A stretch of DNA of 64,000 nt from Strigamia acuminata. Its lineage: Eukaryota; Arthropoda; Chilopoda; Geophilomorpha; Linotaeniidae. Shown one piece after another: positions 51,908 to 62,190 of this stretch. A program made the position numbers and the translations under genes. The notes below the pieces were generated by a model, which saw only the letters and a program-made list of their open reading frames with translations, was not told where the DNA came from and made no database searches. Location: positions 44,400,581 to 44,464,580 of the forward strand of contig OX442314.1 of assembly GCA_949358305.1 (NCBI GenBank), read 5' to 3'. Each line of letters opens with the position of its first letter. Within the stretch, counting starts at the first letter, position 1.

Positions 51908-52830
51908 GGTGCGGTACGTTGCCAGCCTTATAACTTTCAGCCTTTTTGATTTTAGCCTTTTATGTATTTCTTAAGTTCCAATCCAGCCTGTTTGGATTGG
52001 ACCTTTTATAATAGTGATTAAATTAAAAAAATATTCAAAATTTGCCTGGCTATTTGTTTGCCAGCCTTATTTTGCCAGCCTTATATTTGCCGGCCTTTTG
52101 TTTGCCAGCCTTATATTTGCCGGCCCTTTTTATTCCAGCCGGTTAACTGCATCAGCTCCAAGCTGTTCCACGGCCCCCGATAGCCTGCTGAGCACTGTCG
52201 CTGTTCCGCGGATTGACGAAAGGGTTATAGAAAATGCTGACCCACGCGCCGAAGGTGAAATCGAACTCACTTTGCCTGTGGCTACCCATGAACCCCCGCA
52301 ACCTCTCGTGGCTGAACGGAGACGAGGTCGGCCTCCAGGCAGCAGAAATCGCATCAGGCCAGACCAGCCTAGACCAGCACGGACGCCGTGAACTCGAAGA
52401 CAACGCACTGACGTTGATGCGGATGCAGAGTTACAGCCACCTAAAAGACGTGCACGAACAGAGCCAGCCGTTCGCCACTACATGCGTTACTCTGATGATT
52501 CAGCAGTCTTCGCAATACTAAAAGCTGATGCCTTGAAATGGCATGAAAAAGGGCTGAATACATACAGGCTGGCAAATTTAAATTACTTATTCCATTACAA
52601 TTGATTAAAATTTTATTTAATAAATTATATTAAATTCTATTAAAAGGCTGAAACAGAATAGGCTGGCACTGCCCAAGGCTGGCACTGCCCAAGGCTGGCA
52701 CTGCCCAAGGCTGGCACTGCCCAAGGCTGGCACTGCCCAAGGCTGGCACAATAAAAATCTAAGAAAAACCAAAAAATGAGGCTGAAATCTGAAAGGCTCG
52801 CAAATTACAAGGCTGGCAAAACCCCGACCC
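51908..52830. mobile_element. hAT-like element with GCCAGCC arrays, 923 bp
   Basis: A perfect 8-bp target duplication CTGTTTAA (51900-51907 and 52831-52838) brackets it, and other R2 copies show the site without it (about 57650). Imperfect 20-bp ends both reach TTGCCAGCC. The left part repeats TTTGCCAGCCTTAT; the right part has five tandem GCACTGCCCAAGGCTG units plus further AAGGCTGGCAAA copies in inverted orientation. Confidence 0.85.
52139..52391 (+). pseudogene. AT-hook ORF inside the 51908 element
   Basis: This block follows an acceptor-like TTTTATTCCAG and stays open to 52391. It has no ATG of its own; the frame is also open upstream. It encodes an acidic stretch (IDERVIENADPRAEGEIEL) and an AT-hook-like RRRGRPPGSRNR, which binds the minor groove of AT-rich DNA in known families. 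A following frame (to about 52560) reads RHYMRYSDDSAVFAILKADA after a shift. It may be a captured gene piece or a relic of the parent element's protein. Confidence 0.4.
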
Positions 52831-53646
52831 CTGTTTAACACGTTTCTTATATTTGTATATTTGTCACTTTTGGTGACAATTATGTTTTCTTTTTTTGTTA
52901 GGAACACTATTGGTGGTTGTGGTTGTGGGTGACGATGCATCCCAAGACACCACTTAACCACAGCCACCGCCAGGGCCTTGAAGCACTTGGGTTGTACAAA
53001 CGACGGACCTCTCGTCCCAATTTTCAGGGTCCTGCTGAATATTGGTGAAGCCAGGACGTTTAGCCCACATAAGCAGTGCGTCACCGACACCACATCACTT
53101 CCACGGGTGTTAGATGAGAGGAGAGAAGCCATCTGAGACGTTTAAAAAGCCTCCAGCCCGTGGATTTAGGTCAAGTTCCGGCTGGTGACTTTATTTAATT
53201 TGTTTAGCGTTTTTTTGTTTTACAAGTAATTTTTTTCTGAAGGCTTGACCAACCTCTTCCATTTTTTGTTTCTTCTTAATTTATTCGACTACGTTAATTT
53301 CATTTTTTTATTATTGTTTTTGTCCCGACTCTGTTCAGCTGACAAGTGAGATTTAGATCGTCTGCTGAGAATATCCCGCTTCAACTCGTGGTTCAATTCC
53401 ACGTTTCTCCAAAATGGCCTGGCTCCCTAGCTGCCAGTTCAGTGTTGGGATCGCTAACCAACTTGAATAGCTTCGCTAAAGTTTCGCTTTTCCTCCAGAA
53501 TTTACATTTCGCTAATTGTCGCTATCGCTAACTGGTACCAGTTAGCTAAAAAATCGCTAATTTTAGCTATTTTTTCGCTAATATTTCGCTAGTTTTTCGC
53601 TAACTATTTAAGAAGGATAATAATTTTTCTTTCTTGTATAATTGCT

Positions 53647-54109
53647 TGTGAAAATCGGATGATTTTACGTGTGAAGTGAATTGTTGTTTAATCGTTGTGT
53701 TATATTTGAATAGCCATTTTACTTGTTAATTTTAGTTGCTGTTTACATTTCATTTATATTGTTTTGTCTTTATACATTTTTGATGATATTTGTCATTTCT
53801 AATTAGATTGATTAGTTGATTTAGATATTGTTTTCCATTTTATAATTCAATGTATTTAATTGTTCTCATTTGAGTGTGTTGACCTGTTTGACTTGTGTGA
53901 AGTTTTTACCCCCAAATGTTAATTGGCCAATTAGTGAGACTTTCTCGCTCAAGAGCACCGTTGTCATTGGTGCTCTGAAACTCGTCATGCATTCCTTTTT
54001 TTACCCCTTCTTTTTAATTGCTTGAACTAGAATAAACCAGTGTACTTTTTACCTCTAAAACGTGTGGTCGTGTTCTTTATTGCTCTGACGCCATCTTAGA
54101 ATTGCAACA
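53647..54109 (+). repeat. Solo BEL-type LTR, opposite orientation to BEL-2
   Basis: It begins TGTGAAAATCGGATGATTTT, matching the BEL-2 LTR start in element orientation for about 30 bases, and ends GAATTGCAACA, with an ATAAA polyadenylation-like signal near 54030. No target duplication is evident around it. A third, related BEL family. Confidence 0.55.
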
Positions 54110-54183
54110 CAATCTCAACTTTACCCATCATTTGTATCCAGGAACTTTTAGAAACTTGTTGCTAAGTTTGTATTATTTTTATC

Positions 54184-54384
54184 TTATGCAAATTTAACAT
54201 TGCTGTTAAATGTGGCAGAAATTGACTTATTACATAGTTTACACATATATCTGATCATTTTTGTAGCAGCATAATTCTTATTTTTGTCATTTCCTTTGAC
54301 ATCATACCCAAAAAATTGAGTCAAAGGACCTAAATTTACTTTAGGTGTCAACAAAGATTCTGTAGGCTCTTCCTGATTTGACAT
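54184..54384 (-). pseudogene. hAT transposase N-terminal BED-finger fragment
   Basis: From ATG 54384: an acidic start, TQFFGYDVKGND, then YMCKLCNKSISATFNSN, the first CxxC half of a BED-type zinc finger found at the N-terminus of hAT transposases. The frame ends in TAA before the His pair. It lies inside the 53435-54952 element and shows that the element came from an autonomous hAT. Confidence 0.55.
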
Positions 54385-54705
54385 TATTGAAAAAATGAAA
54401 TAAGAAATAAGTAAATAACTTGCTGCCACGTGCTAAATCAAAATCACGAAAATAACGAAAGAGGAATGCCGAAAACGAGTGAAGGAATGACAAAAATTAC
54501 GAATGGTGAAAATTACGAATGAGGAATACCGAAAACAACGAGTGAGGAATGACGAAAATTATGAAAGATGAAAATTTACGAATACCGAATGCTTATGTAA
54601 ATGTGATCTACTGATTGGTACATTGTTTTGTTATACAGACGTTTTATTTTCGTATTGTTACGCATGCCGTGAAACACCCCCGAGGAACTTAACTTCCCTG
54701 CAATC

Positions 54706-54764
54706 AATGACGTTCAAAATTATTCGTACCATATTATATGGTACGAATAATTTTGAACGTCATT
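54706..54764. repeat. Perfect 28-bp palindrome with 3-base spacer
   Basis: The arms AATGACGTTCAAAATTATTC... at 54706-54733 and 54737-54764 are exactly complementary. It would form a stable cruciform or hairpin. Confidence 0.9.
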
Positions 54765-54960
54765 AAAACGTATTGATTAGCGAGAAATTCAGCGAAATTT
54801 TCGCTGATTTTCTCGCTAATAAACCATTTTTCATTAGCTTCGCTGAAAAAATCGCTAATTTCATATTAATTAGCGACTTTTCACTTTCGCTAAAATAGCG
54901 ATAGCTTCGCTAAAGTAGCGATAGCGAAATTTGAATAGCGAGCCCAACACTGCTAGCTGC

Positions 54961-56169
54961 CCTTCGATTCTGGTTCCTCAGCCGAAGAAACCCGCGATAT
55001 CATAAGATTTCGCACTTATCTGTGTTTTTACTCATCGCGTTGCGATCCGTTACCGCCATTTTTCGCGCGCAAACAGCACTTTTTGTTTCCGCATTTTTCA
55101 CTTAATCCTTTTCTTAAATTGTAATCTTAGTGTTTTCTTTGATTAATATTAATAAACATTAATCCATTTGAAACTCAATTTGGTATCATTATTTTTCATC
55201 CATAGACATTAATTTTCTGGCCAATTTCGATAGAAGACCTGAAACGGCATTCAACTGGTTCCACCACTTGAATTCAGGGACAGCATTGTAATTTTTGTTA
55301 GGATTTGGTAAATAAAAAGTTGTCGATCTGTAAGCATGTGATGGATTAATAATGTGTAAGATAACCATTGTTAAATCTGATAATTGAATCATTGTGTACA
55401 GTGTGAAGAATTCGTTCTTTCCGCTGTGCGCTCGGTCGCTGGCCAGAACGCGCATCCAGTAGTGGCTCTGACATTCGGTGTCAAAATAGCACAGCAAACT
55501 CACCTCCCCTTCAATCTTTACTCTATGGTTGTATGGAGATCGGCACGTGCAAAATTTTTGCATTTCCACTCACGTAGCGCTCCAAAAACACAGTCTTGCC
55601 ACGAATCATTGTCGGTCCAAAGGCAAATTCCACCTACCAAAATAAAAACGCATTTGGCACTGAGGACCACATTTTGCCCTCTTGCTGCCTCAAACTCCTT
55701 TTGTGGGGAGAGTCATTCCGACTGCCTGCTGTCTCCAGCTTCCTTGGGGGGAGGGGAGAGTTGTTCCAACTCATTTGTTCAATTTTGATTTAAATATTAC
55801 AATTTACTACACAAGTTCAATATGTTCGATTATAATGTGTTCAATGCATGTTACATCCCATACAATTCTATTCCAATCCAATTCCTACTCAAATGCTTTC
55901 TATTCAAATTTCTATTCAAATTAATTCAATGTGTTTTATTTCATTCCAATTCAATGTCCATATCAAATATTTTAATTGCTCTCCTCGATTGTTTTGCAAT
56001 TGAGGGGATGATGGGAAGTTCTGCACCCCCAACTTAGGAATGTGTGCGTTTGCCATATTTACGTTATCTTGAGATGCCACCCGGTTACTTATCTCCACTC
56101 TGTACATACAATCCAAAGTAAAAAACACAACACACTTTATTGCAATAAAGTAATAATTATTTTAGTATT
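54961..56169. other. Unassigned; one unclassified ORF on the minus strand
   Basis: The frame 55563-55189 (minus, ATG at 55563) encodes about 124 residues with CTCRSPYNHR and several Tyr/Trp but no recognised domain. It contains a GAGGTGAGT donor-like site near 55505, so it could be a stranded exon. About 55790-56000 is a run of AATTC/CAATTC-type short repeats. No other signal. Confidence 0.3.
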
Positions 56170-56965
56170 TATTTCATTAAATTTGTGTAAACATAATTCT
56201 TTTCTATACTTGTATAGTTTTAGATGCGCTTAAGAAACGTGTGGCAGGATAATTCCTGTTTTTGAATTCCTGGAAGTACAATTTAGATTTATTAATATTA
56301 TAGAAGTCCCAACTGCATTCTGCCCAAACTGCGACTCACCAATTTGATTCGTAAGTATTTGTAATTTAATTTCATATTTCAATCAAATTCATTGTCAAAT
56401 TTGGTGTTTTGAAAGATGCTGACCGAATCCAGCAATAAGGATAAAATAATTATTTACTTATTACTTATACCTAATATATCTCTTTCTGACACGCTAATGT
56501 TTAAATAAACTATTGTTGACGATTATGTTTTCTCTTTTTGTTAAGAACACTATTGGTGGTTGTGGGCAACGAGGCAAACCAAGAAACCACTTGACCACAG
56601 ACACCGCCCGAAGGCACGCCAGGGCCTTGAAACAGTTTCGGTAACAGCCTCGGTTACCTCCTTAGAGCGTTATAATTGTACAAACGACGGACCTTTTGTC
56701 CCAATTTAACTTTCATGGTCCATCTGAATACCGGTAAAGCAAGGATGTTTAGCCCACGTAAGCAGTGTGCTACATGCTTCACTTCCTTAAGTGCACGATG
56801 AGAGAGAAGAAAGCCTCCAGTTCGTGGATCTAAGTCAGGTCCCGGCTGGTTACTTTATTTAACTTGTTTAGCGTTTTTTGTTTTAATTTTTTCTGGAGGC
56901 TTGACCAACCTCTCCATCTTTTGTTTCTTTTTAATTCATTCGTCTATGTTGATTTCATCCGTTCC
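56170..56965 (+). repeat. R2 repeat, copy B
   Basis: Exon-like block 56224-56350 (with stops), spacer, then the second block 56535-56965. It has no hAT-like insertion in the spacer. It runs directly into the Rep-like fragment at 56955. Confidence 0.55.
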
Positions 56966-57110
56966 CTCGGCGAGAACGAGTTTGCCCTTCAGTGATCTGA
57001 ATGACTACTGGCGAACGATCTACATGCCCGACTGTGCAGAAAAAGCCCTGGACTCCGTTCATCTGCTCAACGTTGATCATCCCTTGGCGCATGCACACCC
57101 GGATGATTTG
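56955..57110 (+). pseudogene. Third Rep-like helicase fragment
   Basis: Across one frameshift it reads IRSLGENEFA then FSDLNDYWRTIYMPD, matching the segment after Walker A in the 8524 copy (DENKFAFSGLNDY..IYEP) and in the intact gene (EGKFAFSGLRN..VYIPN). Only about 35 residues align. Walker A and motif C are missing. It is embedded between R2 copies, suggesting that the helicase segment travels with this repeat mosaic. Confidence 0.5.
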
Positions 57111-57479
57111 ACCAACCTCTCCCATCTTTATTTTCTTTTTTATATGTATAACTTATTTGTATTAATTTCATATTATTGTTTAATTGTGCCATTATTTGGT
57201 TTGTTTTTATTTCATGTATCATTTGCAATAGTTTTGGTCATTTTTCGGCCAGTCTAGGCAAGGTGATTCCCATCACCCAAATGTTATTACACCTTGGTGC
57301 TGTTGTCTTATTTTATTTATATTTCCGAAGGGTTATGGGAACCAATGAGTTTGAAATAATTAATTTGGTTGACGTTGCTACATACATTTCAAAGTTAGAA
57401 GGCTCTAACACTGAAATTGTAAGTTGAAATTGAAAAAAAGGTCTTCACAAATAACAAAAAATTCAACTCTCATCTTCTG

Positions 57480-57905
57480 CAGTCTGTCGTAGTTATAATA
57501 TACCAATTCGGTTTGAAGTATTTTTCATTTAATTTCATTTTTCAACCAAATCCATTTTCATTTTCAATTCAGAGCGATTGTGGCATTCTAATCGGTGCTC
57601 AACAAATCTGGCAATAAGGTACAAAAAAATTATCTATTATATAATATATCTGTTTCTAACACGTTTCTTATATTTGAATAAACTTTTAGTGTCAATTATG
57701 TTCTCTTTTTTTTCTTAAGAACACACTATTAGAGGTTATCGGTGACGAGACACCACTTAACGACAGCCAACACCCGAAGGCGTGCCAAAACCTTGAAACA
57801 GCCTGGGTAGCCTCCTTCGAGCATGCTACAATCCGCAAAAGGTCGCCAAACAAGGAAGTGCTTAGCGCTATGAAAACAAAGCGGGACGGAATCAGCACAT
57901 GCACC
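57480..57905 (+). repeat. R2 repeat, copy C (truncated)
   Basis: Partial exon-like end, spacer with ATATATCTGTTTCTAACACG (the empty site of the 51908 insertion), then a diverged second block. Here a plus-strand frame stays open (57739-57900: VIGDETPLNDS ... RKRSPNKEVLSAMK), longer than in other copies. About 57111-57479 between copies is AT-rich with no gene. Confidence 0.45.
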
Positions 57906-58544
57906 AGGTGAAACCGCCAGTAACGTCAGCTCAACGAACAGCCCATTTGCCGTCGAATAGGGGTGAAAACTCCCCAGGCACAGCTCACCCCCAATTTGGC
58001 TAGGTTGGGTTGCAAGTTAACCGTTTTGGTGCAATAATTTCTTTGTTGCACCAAAGTGCACTCATTGCGCAGATCCGAATTCTGCTGGACTCAAATTTAG
58101 AGTATTGGTACACTCTTAATTTCACCAACAAAAATAGAGTGTGCATTGCTACCACACAGTCGGTTTTTCACGCTAAGCAGCTATCTCATATTTTTTTCCA
58201 ACACTTAATTTTTCTTTTTGTATTTTTCTATGATAAATAAAAAGATATTGCCTCATCTAAAAATGCTGTCTTATTCCAAATAAAGTGTAGCTTCTAAATT
58301 TCTCAACAGTTTATTGCGGGTAAAAATTAAAATCCCACTAAAGTAACTTGGATTTCCACTAAAAAAAAACTAAATCTCACACTGACTGGTTTTTCCACTA
58401 TCGGTAATTTTTTGTTCCACTAACTTAACTAAGCCAAAAAAAAATATTTTTTCCACTAAAAGTATTTATTTAAACCAAACTTATTTTTCCACTAAAAAAA
58501 CTTATTACATCCACTAATCCCACTATTATAAAACTAAAGCCTTC
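57906..58544. other. Unassigned; CCACTAAA-rich region
   Basis: No gene. From about 58330 to 58530 a TTTCCACTAAAA-like motif recurs about eight times, mostly in one orientation. It could be one end of another motif-array element, but no target duplication was found. Confidence 0.35.
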
Positions 58545-58927
58545 TTGGCTTTCGATGGCCTACCTCGCTTACGTTTCTCACCCAAAGGCACGTTCTTGGC
58601 CTCACTTGGAACACTTAGGTACTGCTCGATAATAGCAATACCCACGATGTGTTTGCATATGAATGCCGTCATCCGCGTAACCACCCATGCAGCTGCTCTT
58701 AGAGGCTGCCAGCAGGCACATCACCATACTACTGAGCATCACAGGGGTGAATGGTGAGGAGAACAGAGTCAGCATCGAGCACGGTTGCCCTTACTGGCAT
58801 CAGGACCTTAACACGTTTCTCTGTACGGTGGTCACGATCTCTCTCTGCGTGACCGTCACAGTCTGTAACCGTCTCTCCTCTCCAAACTAATTCTAAATTC
58901 TCGCCTTTATTCCCGGAGGAGAAAACC

Positions 58928-59797
58928 CACGTCCGATCATTCGCCTACGTTTCGTAGGCGATCATTTCGTCGCCGGAAATGGCGACGAAATGAGCGCTGT
59001 TTTCAACGTTGGTCAATTTTTTTTATGTTTTCTTGTACGGTCATTTCGTAGCCGATGGGTCGTTTCGTCGCCGGTGGGTCGTTTCGTCGCCGATGGGTCA
59101 TTTCGTCGCCTGTGGGTCATTTCGTCGCCGATGGGTCGTTTCGTCGTCGCCGGTCATTTCATCATTTTGTGTAGGTTTAAGGGTTGATTGGATATTTCAT
59201 TGGTCGTTTCGTCGACGAATAGTCAGCAAAAATCAGATTAAAAAAATTAATTTCACATAATGTGCTGTGATTGGCTGAGATCCATTGATGTCGATTTGTT
59301 TCCTCAACGTAAGTTTTCTCAAATTCGATGTTCTCAAGGTTTTAGCTTCTTTTTTCGTAGTTCCCCCTTGACCCCCCAGACCTAACCTAATCCGTTTTTA
59401 GCAAAGCAGTCCGAACTGTGTATTTTCAGTTTGTATTTCAATGCATCTTTCAACCAATCACAGCGCGTCATGAAAATAATACGTTCACGTTGGACGTGAA
59501 CGTAGCCACTTTGGCTACCGTGCGTTTCGGACATTGAATCGTCTTTTTTATCTTTGCGTTTTTTCCGCGTCGACTTTCTGGGGTCGCCATTTTCAGTTTT
59601 CTTTGCTCGGTTCCAAGACAGTAGAGATTTGACCGGCGGCGACGAAATGACCCATCGGCGACGAAATGACCGGCGACGACGAAATGACCAGCTACGAAAG
59701 GAGCGGCAACGAAATGACCCACAAAAAAAAATTTTAAAAAAACAGATTTTTGGCCACTAAAACTACGAAATGACCGGCGACGAAATGACCCGTCGTC
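58928..59797. mobile_element. Element with GGTCATTTCGTCGCC arrays, 870 bp
   Basis: It inserted into R1. Copy 1 (about 37069) shows the empty site, and GAAAACC is duplicated at 58921-58927 and 59798-59804 (7 bp; an eighth base differs). The left side has about nine GGTCATTTCGTCGCC-like units and the right side about seven in the opposite orientation. The centre is AT-rich without a coding domain. The termini have no strong inverted repeat. Confidence 0.85.
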
Positions 59798-59999
59798 GAA
59801 AACCATCAGCAATGACAGCGAGCGGAAGTTCTCTTCGTAGCTGGTAATTCAACTCGATTGGAGTTAGAGAGATGGATTAAACTTGTAGGACTTTTGGCGG
59901 AAATCGATAGAACTGGCTTGTTTAAATTCAAGCAGGCAAATTCATTAGCTTTATTTGTTTTATATTTTTAAAAACTAATTTCCTTTCAGATGTTTAAAT

Positions 60000-60464
60000 G
60001 AGTGCACATTGTTTTAGCGATTCTCACTTTAGCGAATCCATTTTAGCGATGACTCGTTTTAGCGAATGCTTCGTTTTAGCGCCCAAAAATTCGCTAAAAC
60101 GAGGCGCATTCGCTAAAGTGAGGCGGCGCTAAAATGAAATCGCTAAAACGACGTGGTCTAAATTACTTCCGTGTAACACAGTTTTAAATTGAGTTTAGTT
60201 GTTTTAAATTGAGTTTAGTTGTTTAGTTTCTATATTCTTCCGGCTGTTGGTCGCGTTAATCGGACCAAATCGAAGCCACGTCGTGGTTTTGGTCGTTTGG
60301 GCAACGATTTTTCATTTCTTCAATTTTGGCTCAAGTTCCATTTTCGCTAAAATGTATCCAATGCTGCGGTGATATAATCTACTTTCCGCTAAAATGAGTT
60401 CGCTCAAATGAGTTTTTAAAATTATAATTTGCTAAAATGGGATTCGCTAATAAGGAGTGATCCG
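60000..60464. mobile_element. Element with TTTTAGCGA arrays, 465 bp
   Basis: It inserted into R1. Copy 1 (about 37260) is the empty site, and GTTTAAAT is duplicated (59992-59999 and 60465-60472). The left end has five TTTTAGCGA-like motifs and the right and centre have inverted TCGCTAAAA motifs. It is related by motif to the 14849 and 53435 elements. Confidence 0.85.
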
Positions 60465-60946
60465 GTTTAAATTGCCACCGAGTTATAACAGTAGATGATC
60501 ACCTGCCAGCCCATTACGACCTCTCAAGAATGCTATAAGCCAATGTTCCTGTGGAGAGGTTATAGGCCATTTAGGTTATTTTAATTTTATACTTTTCCCA
60601 GTGCTAATTAGCAGTTGTTTTATTTTTTTTTAATAAAATGTGTCTTTTTAAACTTTTGTTTCTGTTTTTAGTGTAAAAATACATTATTTTCCGAATTCCC
60701 GAAATTGTATGCCCGAATTGTAACGAAACAAAGCGAAGACATACGATGTCAACATCCTGGAATAAGGAAATTTCACCTTTCCTGGTTAAAGGCGTCCGCC
60801 TCCCTGCTGCCAGAGAGTGGGTGTGTTGTGTTATGAGGAATGCTGCCTAATCCACACAAGGGGCAAGAAGAAGCCGGCCTCATGGACCATATGGTCATGA
60901 ACTTCCGAAACACACCCCAGGTATGAAATGTTGAAGAGTAACGCCC

Positions 60947-61379
60947 ATTTGTACCAGTCAAACCTACGGCGACAATCACTAGTAAAGACGTAGATGTGGA
61001 AGGAGAATCATCCATGGAACCGCTAGAAGTGGATCTGGAACTAACTGAACCAATCATCGCTAAACCGAGTACTTCATTTCCCAAGGCTGTGTGTGATACT
61101 TTATCAAAGAAATCATCACTCAAGAAGCCAGCAAAACCTAAAATTTTGTTGGTCACGCCATTCGTTTCTCCGAAAGGATTGACGAAAATAGCAACTGCCA
61201 AGGCCGAGATTGCGCACTCTTTCCCAATGATGAAAGAGGCAGCCCGACCGGTGAGCGAAGAAATCTACCAAACAAGGAAACCATCCCCTCAAGTTTGTGA
61301 CCGTTTGGCCATCCACCATGGCATGCGTTACTCCACACACTGCCTGGTCGCCCCTAAGCTGTCCCGTTTCGCAGGGTAG
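60947..61379 (+). CDS. R1-encoded ORF, copy 2, unknown
   Basis: An open frame of about 143 codons follows a TAA and ends in TAG (61377-61379). It has no ATG at its start, so it is probably an exon or a truncated gene; an ACTAG acceptor-like site lies near 60982. The N-terminal part is acidic and Ser-rich (VEGESSMEPLEVDLEL). The middle is Lys/Ser/Pro-rich (KKSSLKKPAKPK). The C-terminal part reads MMKEAARPVSEEIYQTRK and CDRLAIHHGM. The same protein is encoded in R1 copy 1, where the final TAG is a Trp codon and the frame continues a few residues. Family unknown. Confidence 0.4.
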
Positions 61380-61719
61380 ACTGGCCCAGCCAGGGAAGAA
61401 GGCAGCTGAGTGAGGAAGTGAGAGAGACGTTGCTGGGAGAGCAGAGAGGAAGGACGTGCGATAGACGGGAGAGAAGTGTGTGCTGCTAAGATCCCAACGC
61501 CAGTAGAGGTAACCCTGCCTGCTGCTGACTCTGCTCCTCTCACCATCCACCACTATGACGCTCAGTAACATGGTTTGGAGCCTGCTGCAGCCTCCATGAG
61601 CAGTTACATGGATCATACGAGGTGAGTACGATAGACTGTTCATCCAGAGTGACCGACCACATCACCGATGGGGCTCAGGCCCTGTGTGTGACTGGTCGGT
61701 TGCTGGCGAAGGTCATACC

Positions 61720-62190
61720 AGTCACATATTTTAGTATTTCCGTTATTAATTTTGAGTAATTCTGATTCTTTTCTTTTAGATGCGCTCAAGAAAAGTGTGG
61801 CAAGGTAATTCCTGTTCCATGGTTAGACAACCCACAATTGTTGTGGATAACTTTTTTGAAAAGTTCAAAAAGGCCACATTTAAGTCCAAATTCAGAAGGG
61901 CAACATTTCAGTACTGGGAGTCAAGACGTTACTAAACGCCAACATCGCATCACTTCCGTGAGTGCTGGATGAGAGGGGAGAAGCCATCTGAGACATTTAA
62001 AAAGCCTCCAGCCCGTGGATCTAGGTCAAGTCCCAGCTGGTTACTTTATTTAATTTGTTTAGCGTTTTTTGTTTTACAAGTAATTTTTTTCTGGAGGCTT
62101 GACCAACCTCTTCCATCTTTTGTTTCTTCTTAATTCATTAGTCTATGTTAACTTCATTTTTTTTTATTATTGTTTTTGTCCCGAGTCTGT
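61720..62190 (+). repeat. R2 repeat, copy D (truncated)
   Basis: Directly abutting R1, it has a partial exon-like block (about 61780-61830), then a jump to the second block (about 61930-62180). Confidence 0.45.

Larger units (their letters stand above)
51613..53330 (+). repeat. R2 repeat, copy A (interrupted by a hAT-like element)
   Basis: R2 is a dispersed composite repeat. An exon-like block (51664-51790) is followed by a GTAAGT donor and AT-rich spacer, then a second block (52895-53330). In this copy the 51908-52830 element interrupts the spacer. Other copies are at 56170-56965, 57480-57905, 61720-62190 (partial) and 63565-64000. The second block ends with GGAGGCTTGACCAACCTC in all copies. 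Confidence 0.6.
53435..54952. mobile_element. hAT element remnant with BED exon and nested LTR, 1518 bp
   Basis: It is bracketed by a perfect 8-bp target duplication CTAGCTGC (53427-53434 and 54953-54960). The left end is CAGTTCAGTGTTGGG and the right end CCCAACACTG, so the left terminus carries an extra CAGTT. Both ends have many TTCGCTAA/TTAGCGAA motifs. Inside are a BED-finger fragment (54184-54384), a perfect palindrome (54706-54764) and a BEL-type solo LTR (53647-54109). Confidence 0.8.
58545..61712. mobile_element. R1 long-inverted-repeat element, copy 2 (two insertions)
   Basis: This copy matches copy 1 from CATGCAGCTGCTCTTAGAGG (58687) through the central ORF to the right arm ending GGTCATACCAGTCACA (about 61712). 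The outermost left arm is missing or replaced (58545-58670). It contains the 58928 and 60000 elements, and about 60597-60945 differs from copy 1 and includes sequence shared with 377-445. Confidence 0.6.

Noticed and set aside
52617-53132. A 171-codon minus-strand frame
   Set aside because: It crosses the boundary of the 51908-52830 insertion and includes its tandem repeats, so it is a composite by chance.
61116-61643. A 175-codon minus-strand frame in R1
   Set aside because: It is antisense to the R1 ORF and continues into the inverted arm. The similarity to 58687-58890 comes from the arms being inverted repeats.
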